Source: Anaerolineales bacterium
GTDB taxonomy: Bacteria; Chloroflexota; Anaerolineae; Anaerolineales; UBA11579
Length of the DNA: 64,000 nt
Assembly: GCA_019454165.1 (NCBI GenBank)
Contig: CP075367.1
Coordinates: 1,466,805-1,530,804, forward strand
Reading direction: 5' to 3'
A model generated the notes under the pieces. That model worked only from the letters and a program-made list of their open reading frames with translations. It was not told where the DNA came from and did not search any database. Both the position numbers and the translations under genes were made by a program. Below are positions 1-8,100 of this stretch, piece by piece (position 1 is the first letter of the stretch; the number at the start of each line of letters is the position of its first letter).

Positions 1-491
1 CCGCAGTCGAGTCGATGATCTCGGTCTTGTAGCCCTCTTCCTCGGCCCAACGCAGGTACATGCGCTGCAGCATGGCCGCCCAATCCTGTGAGTCGGTGCC
101 GCCGGCGCCGGCGTTGATGCTCAGCAGGGCATTGCCGTTGTCGTACTCGCCAGACAGCAGGGTGCGCAGCTCACGCTGGTCCACCTCGCGCTCTACGGCT
201 TCGGCCTCAGTTTCCAGCTCGGCCCGCAGGCTCTCATCGCCCAGCTCCGCCAGTTCGCGGTTGTCACTGATGCGCTGCTCCAGCTTGCGCCAGCTCTCGA
301 CCTCCTCACGCAGGGCGGCGACGCGCTTCATCAATTGTTGAGCCTGGGTGGGGTTATCCCATAGATCGGGAGCCGCGGCTTGCTGCTCCAGCGAGGCTAG
401 TTCGGCTTCCTGTTTGGGCAGGTCAAAGACGCTCCAAGAGAGATTGGATGCGTTCCTGGGCGTGGGTAAGGCGTTCGGCGATGTCTTGCAT
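1..491 (-). CDS. prfB: Peptide chain release factor 2, N-terminal part (cut by window edge)
   Basis: RF2 ends translation at UGA and UAA codons. The gene enters from the left edge. From ATG at 491, 22 codons run to an in-frame TGA at 425-423; a +1 shift at CTT TGA C then opens a further 141 codons. The shifted frame reads through DLPKQEAELASLE and GGTDSQDWAAMLQRMY to YLRWAEEEGYKTEIIDS, which is the RF2 pattern. The GGQ loop lies outside the window. A -10 box TATAAT (minus strand, 503-498) sits 6 bases before the ATG and no Shine-Dalgarno is seen, so the mRNA may be leaderless. The gene diverges from moaC. The identification is firm; the full length cannot be judged. Confidence 0.95.
422..437 (-). 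promoter_or_regulatory. Programmed +1 frameshift site of RF2
   Basis: On the minus strand the order is TTGGAG (437-432), three bases, CTT (428-426), TGA (425-423), C (422). This matches the known RF2 autoregulation element: an internal Shine-Dalgarno-like stretch three bases before the slippery CUU, then UGA C. When RF2 is scarce the ribosome pauses at UGA and slips +1, making more RF2. Codon 23 is the stop. Both frames are clean on the correct side of the site. Confidence 0.93.
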
Positions 492-497
492 AAGCTA

Positions 498-503
498 ATT
501 ATA
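498..503 (-). promoter_or_regulatory. -10 box of prfB, leaderless type
   Basis: The minus strand reads TATAAT followed by six bases (TAGCTT) and the prfB ATG at 491. This places the expected transcription start on or next to the A of the start codon. No convincing -35 is seen; the region where it should lie is filled with heptamer repeats. Confidence 0.6.
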
Positions 504-552
504 GCTATAAGCCTTAAGCTTTAAGCTTACGGCTTATAGCTTACAGCTTATG
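504..552. repeat. Seven tandem degenerate heptamers between prfB and moaC promoters
   Basis: Seven consecutive 7-base units fill this stretch exactly: GCTATAA, GCCTTAA, GCTTTAA, GCTTACG, GCTTATA, GCTTACA, GCTTATG. The array lies between the two divergent -10 boxes (503-498 minus and 562-567 plus), replacing both -35 regions. It resembles in form the short heptanucleotide tandem repeats (STRR) known from cyanobacteria. Confidence 0.8.
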
Positions 553-561
553 GCGAATAGC

Positions 562-567
562 TATAAT
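562..567 (+). promoter_or_regulatory. -10 box of moaC, leaderless type
   Basis: TATAAT is followed by six bases (TCAAGT) and ATG at 574. No Shine-Dalgarno precedes this ATG, so initiation on a leaderless transcript is the simplest reading. The element also argues against the earlier ATG at 550, which lies upstream of the -10 box. Confidence 0.6.
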
Positions 568-573
568 TCAAGT

Positions 574-1053
574 ATGGCTAAACTTTCGCATCTCGACCCG
601 GCCGGCAATGCCCGCATGGTGGATGTGGGTGACAAGAATGTGACCGAACGCACTGCAGTGGCGGCGGGCGAAGTGCGCATGCTGTCGGAGACGCTGGCCC
701 TGGTGCGCGCCGGCCAACTCAAGAAGGGCGATGTGCTCACCGTGGCGCAAGTAGCTGGCATCCAGGCTGCCAAGCGCACCGCCGAGCTGATCCCGTTCTG
801 CCATCCGCTGCCGCTCGAGCACATCTCGCTCGAGTTCGAGCTCGACGATGCCCTGCCGGGTATCCGCATCCGCGTCACGGCCCGCACCACGGGCAAGACC
901 GGCGTCGAGATGGAAGCGCTGACCGCCGTCTCTGTGGCGGCCCTCACGATCTACGATATGGCCAAAGCCGCTGAGAAGAGCATGCACATCGAAAACATCC
1001 GCCTGGTCAGCAAGACCGGCGGCACCGGTGGAGACTACGCCGAGGCGGGCTGA
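574..1053 (+). CDS. moaC: Cyclic pyranopterin monophosphate synthase MoaC
   Basis: MoaC, with MoaA, turns GTP into cyclic pyranopterin monophosphate, the first step of molybdenum cofactor synthesis in the cytoplasm. The 159-aa product shows the family core: HMVDV-like [33 protein letters not shown] and [21 protein letters not shown], then KSGG-like SKTGGTGGD. The start at 574 aligns [11 protein letters not shown] with the usual N-terminus; an ATG at 550 would add eight residues but lies before the -10 box. First gene of an operon with the 58-aa ORF and moaD-moaE; its stop overlaps the next ATG (TGATG). MoaA is not in the window. Confidence 0.96.
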   Translation: MAKLSHLDPAGNARMVDVGDKNVTERTAVAAGEVRMLSETLALVRAGQLKKGDVLTVAQVAGIQAAKRTAELIPFCHPLPLEHISLEFELDDALPGIRIRVTARTTGKTGVEMEALTAVSVAALTIYDMAKAAEKSMHIENIRLVSKTGGTGGDYAEAG

Positions 1054-1229
1054 TGGCTGAAACCAAATGGACCCGCCGCGACGAGAAGCAGCGCAAAAAG
1101 AAGCACGGCATGCGCGTGACCGGGCGCAGCATCTTCACATTGCAGGCAGTCCAGAAGAAAAAGGCTGACCAGGCCGCCAAGAGCAAGCCGAAGACCAAAG
1201 CGCGCTCCAAGAAGAAGACCGCCAAATGA
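1053..1229 (+). CDS. Small basic protein of unknown function in the moa operon (58 aa)
   Basis: The frame runs from ATG at 1053, overlapping the moaC stop by one base, to TGA at 1227-1229, overlapping the next ATG at 1226. The product starts [20 protein letters not shown] and ends in a Lys-rich tail (KPKTKARSKKKTAK). About half the residues are Lys, Arg, Gln or Glu, and there is no membrane segment and no cysteine. Tight overlaps at both ends say it is translated with moaC and moaD-moaE. I do not recognise a family. It could bind nucleic acid or an acidic partner by charge alone, but no function is shown. Confidence 0.7.
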   Translation: MAETKWTRRDEKQRKKKHGMRVTGRSIFTLQAVQKKKADQAAKSKPKTKARSKKKTAK

Positions 1230-1945
1230 GCACGGTGACCGTGCTGTTCTTCGCCACCCTGCGTGACAAAGCCGGTGTGGCACAAACTCAACTGGAGTTG
1301 CCCGCCGGTGCGGATGTGGCCGCTTTCAAGCAGACCCTGTTCGCCAAGTTCCCGCAGTTGGCCGCCCACGCAGGCGCCATGCTGGTCGCCGTCAATAAGG
1401 AATACGCCTTCGACGCTGACCCGGTGCCTGCTGGCGCAGAGATCGCGTTGTTCCCGCCGGTCAGCGGCGGCTCGGGGGATGCAATGCCAACGCATTTCAC
1501 CATCACCGAAGACGCGCTGGATCTCAACGCGATGCTGGCCGGCATCACGTTGCCCACCACCGGCGCGGCCTGTTTCTTCAGCGGCATGGTGCGCGGCGAA
1601 ACGCATCGCACCACACCGCACGAGACTCAGCGCCTGGTCTACGAAGCCTATGTGCCCATGGCCGAGGCCAAGATGCAGCAAGTCGCCGCTGAGATTCGCC
1701 AGCGCTGGCCGCAGGTCGAAGGCATCGCCATTGCCCAGCGCATTGGTACGCTGCTGCCCGGCACGCCCACGGTGCTGATCGCCTGCACCGCCGGCCACCG
1801 CGACAGCGGCGTGTTCGAAGCCGCCCGTTACGGCATTGACCGCCTGAAAGAGATCGTGCCGATCTGGAAGAAGGAGATCGGTCCCAACGGCGAGGAGTGG
1901 GTGGAGGGTGAATACCTGCCGACCCAGACGGATAAGCAAGCATGA
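1226..1945 (+). CDS. Fused molybdopterin synthase, MoaD-MoaE
   Basis: Molybdopterin synthase inserts two sulfurs into cyclic pyranopterin monophosphate. Residues 1-82 are the small sulfur carrier MoaD (ubiquitin-like, VTVLFFATLRDKAG, ending FPPVSGG); residues 87-239 are the large subunit MoaE (FFSGMVRGETH, VPIWKKE with the paired lysines, GEEWVEG). The MoaD Gly-Gly at 81-82 must be a free C-terminus to be thiocarboxylated, but here it runs straight into SGDAM. Either the chain is cut after Gly82, as known for mycobacterial MoaX, or MoaE is also made from the internal ATG at 1484, which follows a GGGG stretch. The gene overlaps the 58-aa ORF and thrC by ATGA-type junctions. Confidence 0.93.
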   Translation: MSTVTVLFFATLRDKAGVAQTQLELPAGADVAAFKQTLFAKFPQLAAHAGAMLVAVNKEYAFDADPVPAGAEIALFPPVSGGSGDAMPTHFTITEDALDLNAMLAGITLPTTGAACFFSGMVRGETHRTTPHETQRLVYEAYVPMAEAKMQQVAAEIRQRWPQVEGIAIAQRIGTLLPGTPTVLIACTAGHRDSGVFEAARYGIDRLKEIVPIWKKEIGPNGEEWVEGEYLPTQTDKQA

Positions 1946-3045
1946 CCACCTACGCTTGCACCAACTGCCGCCGCCCGTATCCTGAAAGCGGAGCGCCGTT
2001 CCGCTGCACCCATTGCGGCGGCGTATTTGGCGTGCAGGGCGGCCTGGCCTACCAGCCGGATGAGGGGCACAGCGGGCTGTGGCGTCACCGCGCCAGCTTC
2101 GGGCTGCCGGATGAGGCCGAAGCCGTCAGCCTGGGCGAGGGCAATACGCCGCTGGTGGAAGGCGCTGCGTTCGGCAAGCGGCTGGCCTTCAAGTTGGAGT
2201 ATCTCAGTCCCACCAGCTCCTACAAAGACCGCGGCAGCGCGTCGCTGCTCAGCTTTCTCAAAGCACGCGGCGTCACCGAAGCGCTCGAGGATTCGTCCGG
2301 CAACGCCGGTGCATCCTTCGCCGCCTACGCGGCGCGCGCCGGCGTGAAGACCCGCGTCTACGTGCCAGACTATGCGTCTGGGCCAAAGCGTGCTCAGATC
2401 GAAGCCTACGGCGCGGACTTGGTCAGCATTCTTGGCCCGCGCTCAGAGGCCGCCAGCGCCGTGCTGCGCGCCGCTGAGGGTGGGGCGGTGTATGCCAGCC
2501 ACGCCTACATGCCCTTCGGCCTGCCCGGCATCGCTACCATCGCCTTCGAGCTTTACGAGCAGCTGGGTAACCAGGCGCCGGGCAGCATCATTGCGCCGGT
2601 GGGCCACGGCAGCTTGCTGCTCGGCATTGCGTTGGGTTTCGAAGCACTCAAGGCTGCCGGGCGCATCGAGCGCCTGCCAGTCCTGATCGGTGTGCAGGCG
2701 CGCGCCTGCGCGCCGCTGTGGGCGCTCACGACCCAGGGTCCCGCTGGCCTGGCCTGGGTCACCGAAGGCCAGACCCTGGCCGAGGGCGTGCGTGTGCGCC
2801 AACCGGTGCGCGGAGACGAGCTGCTGCGCACCGTCCAGGCCAGCGGGGGCAGCTTCCTGGCCGTAGATGAGAGTGAGATCCTGCCCGCCCGCGACGCACT
2901 GGCCCATGCAGGGTTATTTGTAGAGCCAACATCTGCCATTGTGTGGGCAGGCCTGGGGCAGCTTTCAACCCTGGCCGATTTCGCCAGCCAGATACCCGAG
3001 CCGGTTGCGCTCATCCTTACCGGCTCCGGGCTAAAAGCGCTTTAG
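1942..3045 (+). CDS. thrC: Threonine synthase
   Basis: This PLP enzyme converts O-phosphohomoserine to threonine. The 367-aa protein begins with a small zinc-ribbon-like module (Cys6, Cys9, Cys22, Cys25), then the PLP lysine in SSYKDRGS (about residue 95), the substrate/phosphate loop DSSGNAGASFAAYAARAG, and a GHGSLLLG phosphate-binding loop. The zinc-ribbon start and SSYKDRG are typical of archaeal/bacterial class II threonine synthases. It overlaps moaD-moaE by four bases (ATGA), so it is cotranscribed with the molybdopterin genes, with no obvious functional link. A related PLP lyase cannot be fully excluded. Confidence 0.85.
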   Translation: MTTYACTNCRRPYPESGAPFRCTHCGGVFGVQGGLAYQPDEGHSGLWRHRASFGLPDEAEAVSLGEGNTPLVEGAAFGKRLAFKLEYLSPTSSYKDRGSASLLSFLKARGVTEALEDSSGNAGASFAAYAARAGVKTRVYVPDYASGPKRAQIEAYGADLVSILGPRSEAASAVLRAAEGGAVYASHAYMPFGLPGIATIAFELYEQLGNQAPGSIIAPVGHGSLLLGIALGFEALKAAGRIERLPVLIGVQARACAPLWALTTQGPAGLAWVTEGQTLAEGVRVRQPVRGDELLRTVQASGGSFLAVDESEILPARDALAHAGLFVEPTSAIVWAGLGQLSTLADFASQIPEPVALILTGSGLKAL

Positions 3046-3064
3046 AGAGGAACAGAGGTCTAGC

Positions 3065-4297
3065 ATGGAAAAAGTCGTCATTACCGGCATGGGGACCGTT
3101 AATCCACTCGGAAACTCCGTGGAGCAAACCTGGGAGAACGCCACCAAGGGCGTCTCTGGCATTGGCCCCATCACTTGCTTTGACTCTGAGAACTTCCTGG
3201 TCAAGATCGCCTGTGAGGTCAAGAACTTTGACATCACCGAGCACATCGATGCCCGTGAAGCGCGCCGCCGCGACCGTTACCAGCTGTTCGGCACTGCGGC
3301 TTCGGCCCAGGCCATTAAGCACTCCGGCCTGGAGATCAACGAGGGCAACGCGGCCCGCGTCGGCAGCATCATCTCGGCCGCCATCGGCGGCCTGACCGCC
3401 ATGGAGATCGGCATCGTGGATGTGCATACTGACAGCCCGCGCCGCGCCAGCCCCTTCCTCATCCCGATGATGATGCCCAACGGCTCGGCGGGCCTGACCA
3501 GCATTGACCACGGCGCCAAAGGCCCGGCGCTGTCCGTCGCCTCGGCCTGCGCCTCCGGCCAGGATGGCATTGGCTTGGCCTGGACTCTGATCCGCGCCGG
3601 CGTGATCGACGCCGCCTTTGCCGGTGCGGCCGAAGCCACCATCACCAAGGTGGCCGTGGCCGCTTTCGACCGCATGCAGGCCATGTCGCGCAAATCTCTG
3701 GGCGAGGCGACTCCGCGCCCGTTCGACAAGAACCGTGATGGCTTCCTGATGGGCGAGGGCTCGGCGATCTTCATGCTTGAGAGCGAGAGCCACGCCAAGA
3801 AGCGCGGCGCCAACATCATCGCCGAGCTGGCTGGCTACGCCTCCTCGGCGGATGCTAGCCACATCACTGCCCCGTCGGAGACGGGAGCGGGCGGCGCCCA
3901 GGCCATCAAGCAGGCCCTGGATTCGGCCGGCGTCAACCCAGACGAAGTCGGCTACATCAGCGCCCATGGCACCGGTACGCCGCTCAACGATGCGTCTGAG
4001 ACGGCCGCCATCAAGTCCGCCTTCGGCCAGCAAGCCTACAACATCCCGATCTCGTCCACCAAGTCGATGACCGGCCACATGATGGGCGCCACCGGTGCGC
4101 TCGAGGCCATGTTCTGCGCCCTGGCCATTCGGGATGGCATCCTGCCGCCCACCATCAACTATGAAGAGCCCGACCCGGTCTGCGATCTGGACTACATTCC
4201 CAACAAGGCGCGCGAGTCCAAGATCAAAGTCGCCATCAGCAACGCATTCGGCTTCGGCGGGCATAATGCCGTCCTCGTTTTGCGAAAATACGAATAA
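3065..4297 (+). CDS. fabF: 3-oxoacyl-[ACP] synthase II
   Basis: FabF condenses malonyl-ACP with a growing acyl-ACP in fatty acid elongation. The 410-aa protein carries the Cys-His-His triad: Cys162 in SVASACASGQDG, His in SAHGTGTPLND and His in STKSMTGHMMGA, plus the C-terminal NAFGFGGHNA. Length equals the family norm. An AGAGG-type ribosome site lies about ten bases before the ATG. It starts a plus-strand block of housekeeping genes ahead of rnc and smc; acpP and other fab genes are not nearby. Confidence 0.96.
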   Translation: MEKVVITGMGTVNPLGNSVEQTWENATKGVSGIGPITCFDSENFLVKIACEVKNFDITEHIDAREARRRDRYQLFGTAASAQAIKHSGLEINEGNAARVGSIISAAIGGLTAMEIGIVDVHTDSPRRASPFLIPMMMPNGSAGLTSIDHGAKGPALSVASACASGQDGIGLAWTLIRAGVIDAAFAGAAEATITKVAVAAFDRMQAMSRKSLGEATPRPFDKNRDGFLMGEGSAIFMLESESHAKKRGANIIAELAGYASSADASHITAPSETGAGGAQAIKQALDSAGVNPDEVGYISAHGTGTPLNDASETAAIKSAFGQQAYNIPISSTKSMTGHMMGATGALEAMFCALAIRDGILPPTINYEEPDPVCDLDYIPNKARESKIKVAISNAFGFGGHNAVLVLRKYE

Positions 4298-4310
4298 AAT
4301 ACACGCCTTA

Positions 4311-4375
4311 GGGAACTAGCGGACCGCCAGCTACCCACATCCCGTTGTGGGGTGGCTAGCGCTCCTTCAGTTCCC
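4311..4375 (+). promoter_or_regulatory. Extended hairpin leader of rnc
   Basis: A long imperfect stem-loop lies directly before the rnc ribosome site. The outer stem is GGGAACTAGCG (4311-4321) with CGCT (4360-4363) and AGTTCCC (4369-4375), broken by a five-base bulge. The inner stem is AGCTACCCAC (4329-4338) with GTGGGGTGGCT (4347-4357), loop 4339-4346. The Shine-Dalgarno AAGGAG (4378-4383) follows at once. No U-tract is present, so it is not a terminator. In E. coli RNase III cuts a hairpin in its own leader; this structure would suit the same role. Confidence 0.6.
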
Positions 4376-4393
4376 GGAAGGAGTTGCCTGGGT

Positions 4394-5125
4394 ATGCACA
4401 ATGACCCTGAGCGAACACAAGAACGGGAAGACCCCCAAAGTTTTGCCGCACGCTTAGCGTTGCCCATCAAAGATTCACGGCTGTTGCTGCGCGCCTTGAC
4501 GCACCGCTCGTTCCTGAATGAGAATCCCCAGGCGCTGGAAGACAACGAGCGCCTGGAATTTTTGGGCGATGCGGTGCTTGATTTTGTCGTCGGCGCCTGG
4601 CTGTACCAGCACTTCCCCGAGATGAACGAAGGCGAGATGACCCGCCTGCGGGCCAGCCTGGTGAGCACGGAGCGCCTGGGGGAGTTTGGCCGCCAGATCC
4701 AGATCAATCGGGCCTTGCGTATGGGCCACGGCGAGGAAGAGGGCGGCGGCCGCACGCGCACCTCCATGCTGTGCAACGCCTTTGAAGCTCTGGTGGGCGC
4801 ACTGTATCTTGACGGTGGGATCCCGGCTGTAGACCAGTTCCTGGCGCGCTTGCTGCCCAGCGCGGTTCAGCAGATCGTGGCCAGCGAGAGTGACCGTGAC
4901 CCCAAGAGCCTGCTGCAGGAATGGGCGCAGGCGCGCGGCTACGGCGCACCGCAGTACAAGATCGTGGCGGAGCATGGGCCAGACCACAGCAAGGAATTTC
5001 TGGTGCAAGTGCATGTGAACGGCCGGGCAGTCGCCAAGGGCGAGGGCCGCAGCAAGCAGGCGGCCAGCAAAGCGGCAGCCCGTGAAGCGTTGATATTGCT
5101 AGAACAAGAAGAAATGGGTCGCTAA
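4394..5125 (+). CDS. rnc: Ribonuclease III
   Basis: RNase III cleaves double-stranded RNA in rRNA and mRNA processing. The 243-aa product has the catalytic signature NERLEFLGDAVLDFVV near residue 50, a second acidic site around ALVGALYLDGG, and a C-terminal dsRNA-binding domain (DPKSLLQEWAQARG ... GRSKQAASKAAAREAL). Start chosen at ATG 4394, which has AAGGAG ten bases upstream; an upstream GTG at 4352 lies inside the hairpin leader and is unlikely. Followed five bases later by smc, a common rnc-smc pairing. Confidence 0.95.
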   Translation: MHNDPERTQEREDPQSFAARLALPIKDSRLLLRALTHRSFLNENPQALEDNERLEFLGDAVLDFVVGAWLYQHFPEMNEGEMTRLRASLVSTERLGEFGRQIQINRALRMGHGEEEGGGRTRTSMLCNAFEALVGALYLDGGIPAVDQFLARLLPSAVQQIVASESDRDPKSLLQEWAQARGYGAPQYKIVAEHGPDHSKEFLVQVHVNGRAVAKGEGRSKQAASKAAAREALILLEQEEMGR

Positions 5126-5130
5126 CACGC

Positions 5131-8100
5131 GTGAAGACACTACGACTAAAGTCCCTTGAACTGAACGGCTACAAAACGTTTGCCACCGCGCAGAACTTTG
5201 AGTTCGGCGCGCCCATCACTGCGGTGGTGGGGCCGAACGGCTCGGGCAAATCCAACATTGCAGATTCCTTGCGCTGGGTGCTGGGCGAGCAATCCTACGC
5301 CCTGCTGCGCGGCCGCAAGACCGAAGACATGATCTTCGCTGGCTCTGAGTCGCGTGCCAAGTCCGGCATGGCCAGCGTCACCATCACCTTCGATAACAGT
5401 GAGGGCTGGCTGCCGGTCGATTTTGCTGAAGTGGCCGTGACGCGCCGCGCCTACCGTGACGGGCAGAACGAGTACCTCATCAACAATCAGAAGGTCCGCC
5501 TTAAGGATGTGAGCGAGCTGCTGGCCGCCTCCGGCCTGTCTGAGCGCACCTATACCGTCATCGGCCAGGGCCTGGTTGACGCGGCCCTGACGCTGAAATC
5601 GGACGAGCGCCGCCGCCTGTTCGAAGAGGCGGCTGGCATCGGTCTGTACCGTGACCGCAAAGAGCAGTCCCTGCGCCGCCTCGACACCACCATGCGCAAC
5701 CTGGAGCGGGTCGAGGACATCCTGGCTGAGCTCAAGCCGCGCTTGCGCAGCTTGCAGCGGCAGGCTGAGCGCGCTGAGGAATTCTCCACCTTGCGGGCCA
5801 GCCTGCGCGATACCCTGCGCGAGTGGTACGGATACCACTGGAACAAGTCGCAGATCGAAATGCGCCAGTTGCGCCAGGACGCGGATTTGCATGAGCAGAA
5901 TCTGGCGCAAGCGCGCCAGAAACAAGCGCAACACAGTGAAGAAGTGAATAAGCTGCGCAGCAGGACGCAAGAGCTGCGCGTCCAGCTCAACGAGTGGCAC
6001 CGCAAACTGGCCGAGCTGCATGCTGGCCGCCAGGGCGCCAGCCGTGACCTGGCCGTGGCCGATGAGCGTGAGCGCGCCCTCGGCGAGCGCCGCCAGGCGC
6101 TGGAAGAAGAGCGCCGCCGCGTCGAAGGCGAGTTGGCCGGCCTGCAGGCCCGCTTGAAAGAGGCCGAGCAAGACGCTGCCCGCTATGAAGAAGAGGGCGC
6201 CGAAGCCCAAAAGAAGCTGGATGAAGCCCGTGCAGAGCTGCAAACCAAGCAGGGCGCCCAGCATGAGAAGGATGCCAAGACCCGCGCCGCCCGTGAGCGC
6301 GTAGTCGAACTGCAAGCCCAGCTCGCAAACTCGCGTGCCCAGCGCGAGATGCTGATCGCCAGCCTGGACCGCAAGCAGGCCGAGCTGGCTGAACTGGCCG
6401 GCACCATCACCAAAGTACAGGGCGATATTGCCGAGCAGACCGAGGCCACTCGCCAGCTCGGCGGCAAGGTCACGGCGGCCGAAGGCCGCCTGGCCGAGCA
6501 GCAGCGCCTGCTGGAGCAGGCGGTTGCTGAGGTTGCCCGGCTGCAGGAGCAGCTCAAGCAGCAAGAGGCCGCCCGCAGCCAGCTGCAGGGCCGCCAAGCG
6601 CGCTTAGCGGCCGAGATCAGCGCGTTGGAAGAAGCCAACGCGGCTGGCTTCGCCGAGGGCGCCAAGCTGCTGTTGCAGGCCGCCAAAGAAAAGGGCGTGC
6701 AGCTCGGCAAAGGCACGCTGGGGCGTGAGTTGCGTGTAGCCGCACAGTACGAAGCCGCCATCGCCGCCGCCCTCGGCGCCTATGCCGACGGCGTGATCGT
6801 AGATGACCCGGAGGCCGCGCTCGGTTTGCTCGAGAGCGGCGAAGCCTCGGCGGCGTTGCTGCCCCTCAGCGGGCTCAAAGCGGCCGGCCGCCTCAACGCC
6901 CAGCCCGGCAACGGCCTTGTGGGCGTTGCCGCGGATCTGGTCGAAGCCGCGCCGGAGCTGCGCCCGGCGGTGGAATTATTGCTGGGCCGCGTGCTGGTGG
7001 CCGAGAGCCGGGGGGCGGCCCGCCGCCTGCTCGGCGAATATACCGAAGCCAGCCAGGTGGTCACCTTGCGCGGCGAGGTCTTCCACCGCGCCGGCACCAT
7101 CGAGGTGCGCGCCGCCAAAGCCGCCGCGGCGCTGGCCCGCCCGCGGCAGGAGCGCGAGCTGCGCGCCGAGCTGGAGCAGGCCGCTGGTCAGCTAGAGGCT
7201 CTCGAAGCGGAACTATCCAAACTGAGCGACCGTGTCGCCGAGGGCGAACTGGCCCGCCAGGCCGCCGTGCGCGAAGTGGAGCAGGCTCAAGCCGGGGTGG
7301 AAGCTGCCCGCCGCGAGGTGCAAGGCCAGGAGATGGAAGCCGGCCAGTTGCAACGCCAACTGGACTGGTTCATGACCCAGCAGCGCACGCTGCAAACTGA
7401 GCAGGCGGCCGGCGAAGAAACGATCGCCACCCTGAATGCCAAAGAAGCCGAACTGGCCACACAGATGATCGCCGCCGAGGCCGAGTTCGAGAGCGAGATG
7501 GCCATCGCGGTGGAAGAGCCCGCCGAGGAGTTGCATGCCCAGGTGGCCCATTGGGAGATGCGCCTGGCCGTGGCTCAACGCGCTCAGCAAGAAGCCCAGC
7601 GCCGCGTGACCGAGCGCTTGCAGCAATTGCAGCGCGCCGAAGGCCAACTGGCTTCGCACCAGGAACGTGTGCAGGAGCTGGAACAGCAAGTCCAGGCCAT
7701 CGGTGCCGAGAAGCACAACCTGAGCCAGCAAGAGGGCCAGGTTGGCGTCGAGATCGAGAGCCTGCAGGTGCAGATCGAGCCCACCGAAGCCGAGCTGGCC
7801 GCGGCCGACGCGGCCCAGTTGGAAGCGCAGACCAGCGAAACCGCAACGCTACAGGCTCTGAGCGCGGCCGAGCGCAACCATACCCAGGCGCAGATCTTGC
7901 TGGCGCGCCAGCAAGAATCGCTCGAAACCTTGCGCGGCCGCATTGAAGATGACTTTGGCCTGGTCAATTTCCAGTACGACGAGATCGTCTCCGGCCCCAC
8001 GCCGCTGCCCCTGGGCGAGTTGGTCGAGAAGCTGCCTATGGTCGAGACCCTGGCGCCCGAACTCGAAGAGACCCTCAAGCAGCAGCGCAACCAGATCCGC

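Noticed and set aside
492..573. A molybdenum-cofactor riboswitch before moaC
   Set aside because: The gap is filled by heptamer repeats and the -10 box is six bases from the start codon, leaving no transcribed leader.
3017..4264. A 415-codon minus-strand open frame
   Set aside because: Shadow of fabF; no motif support.
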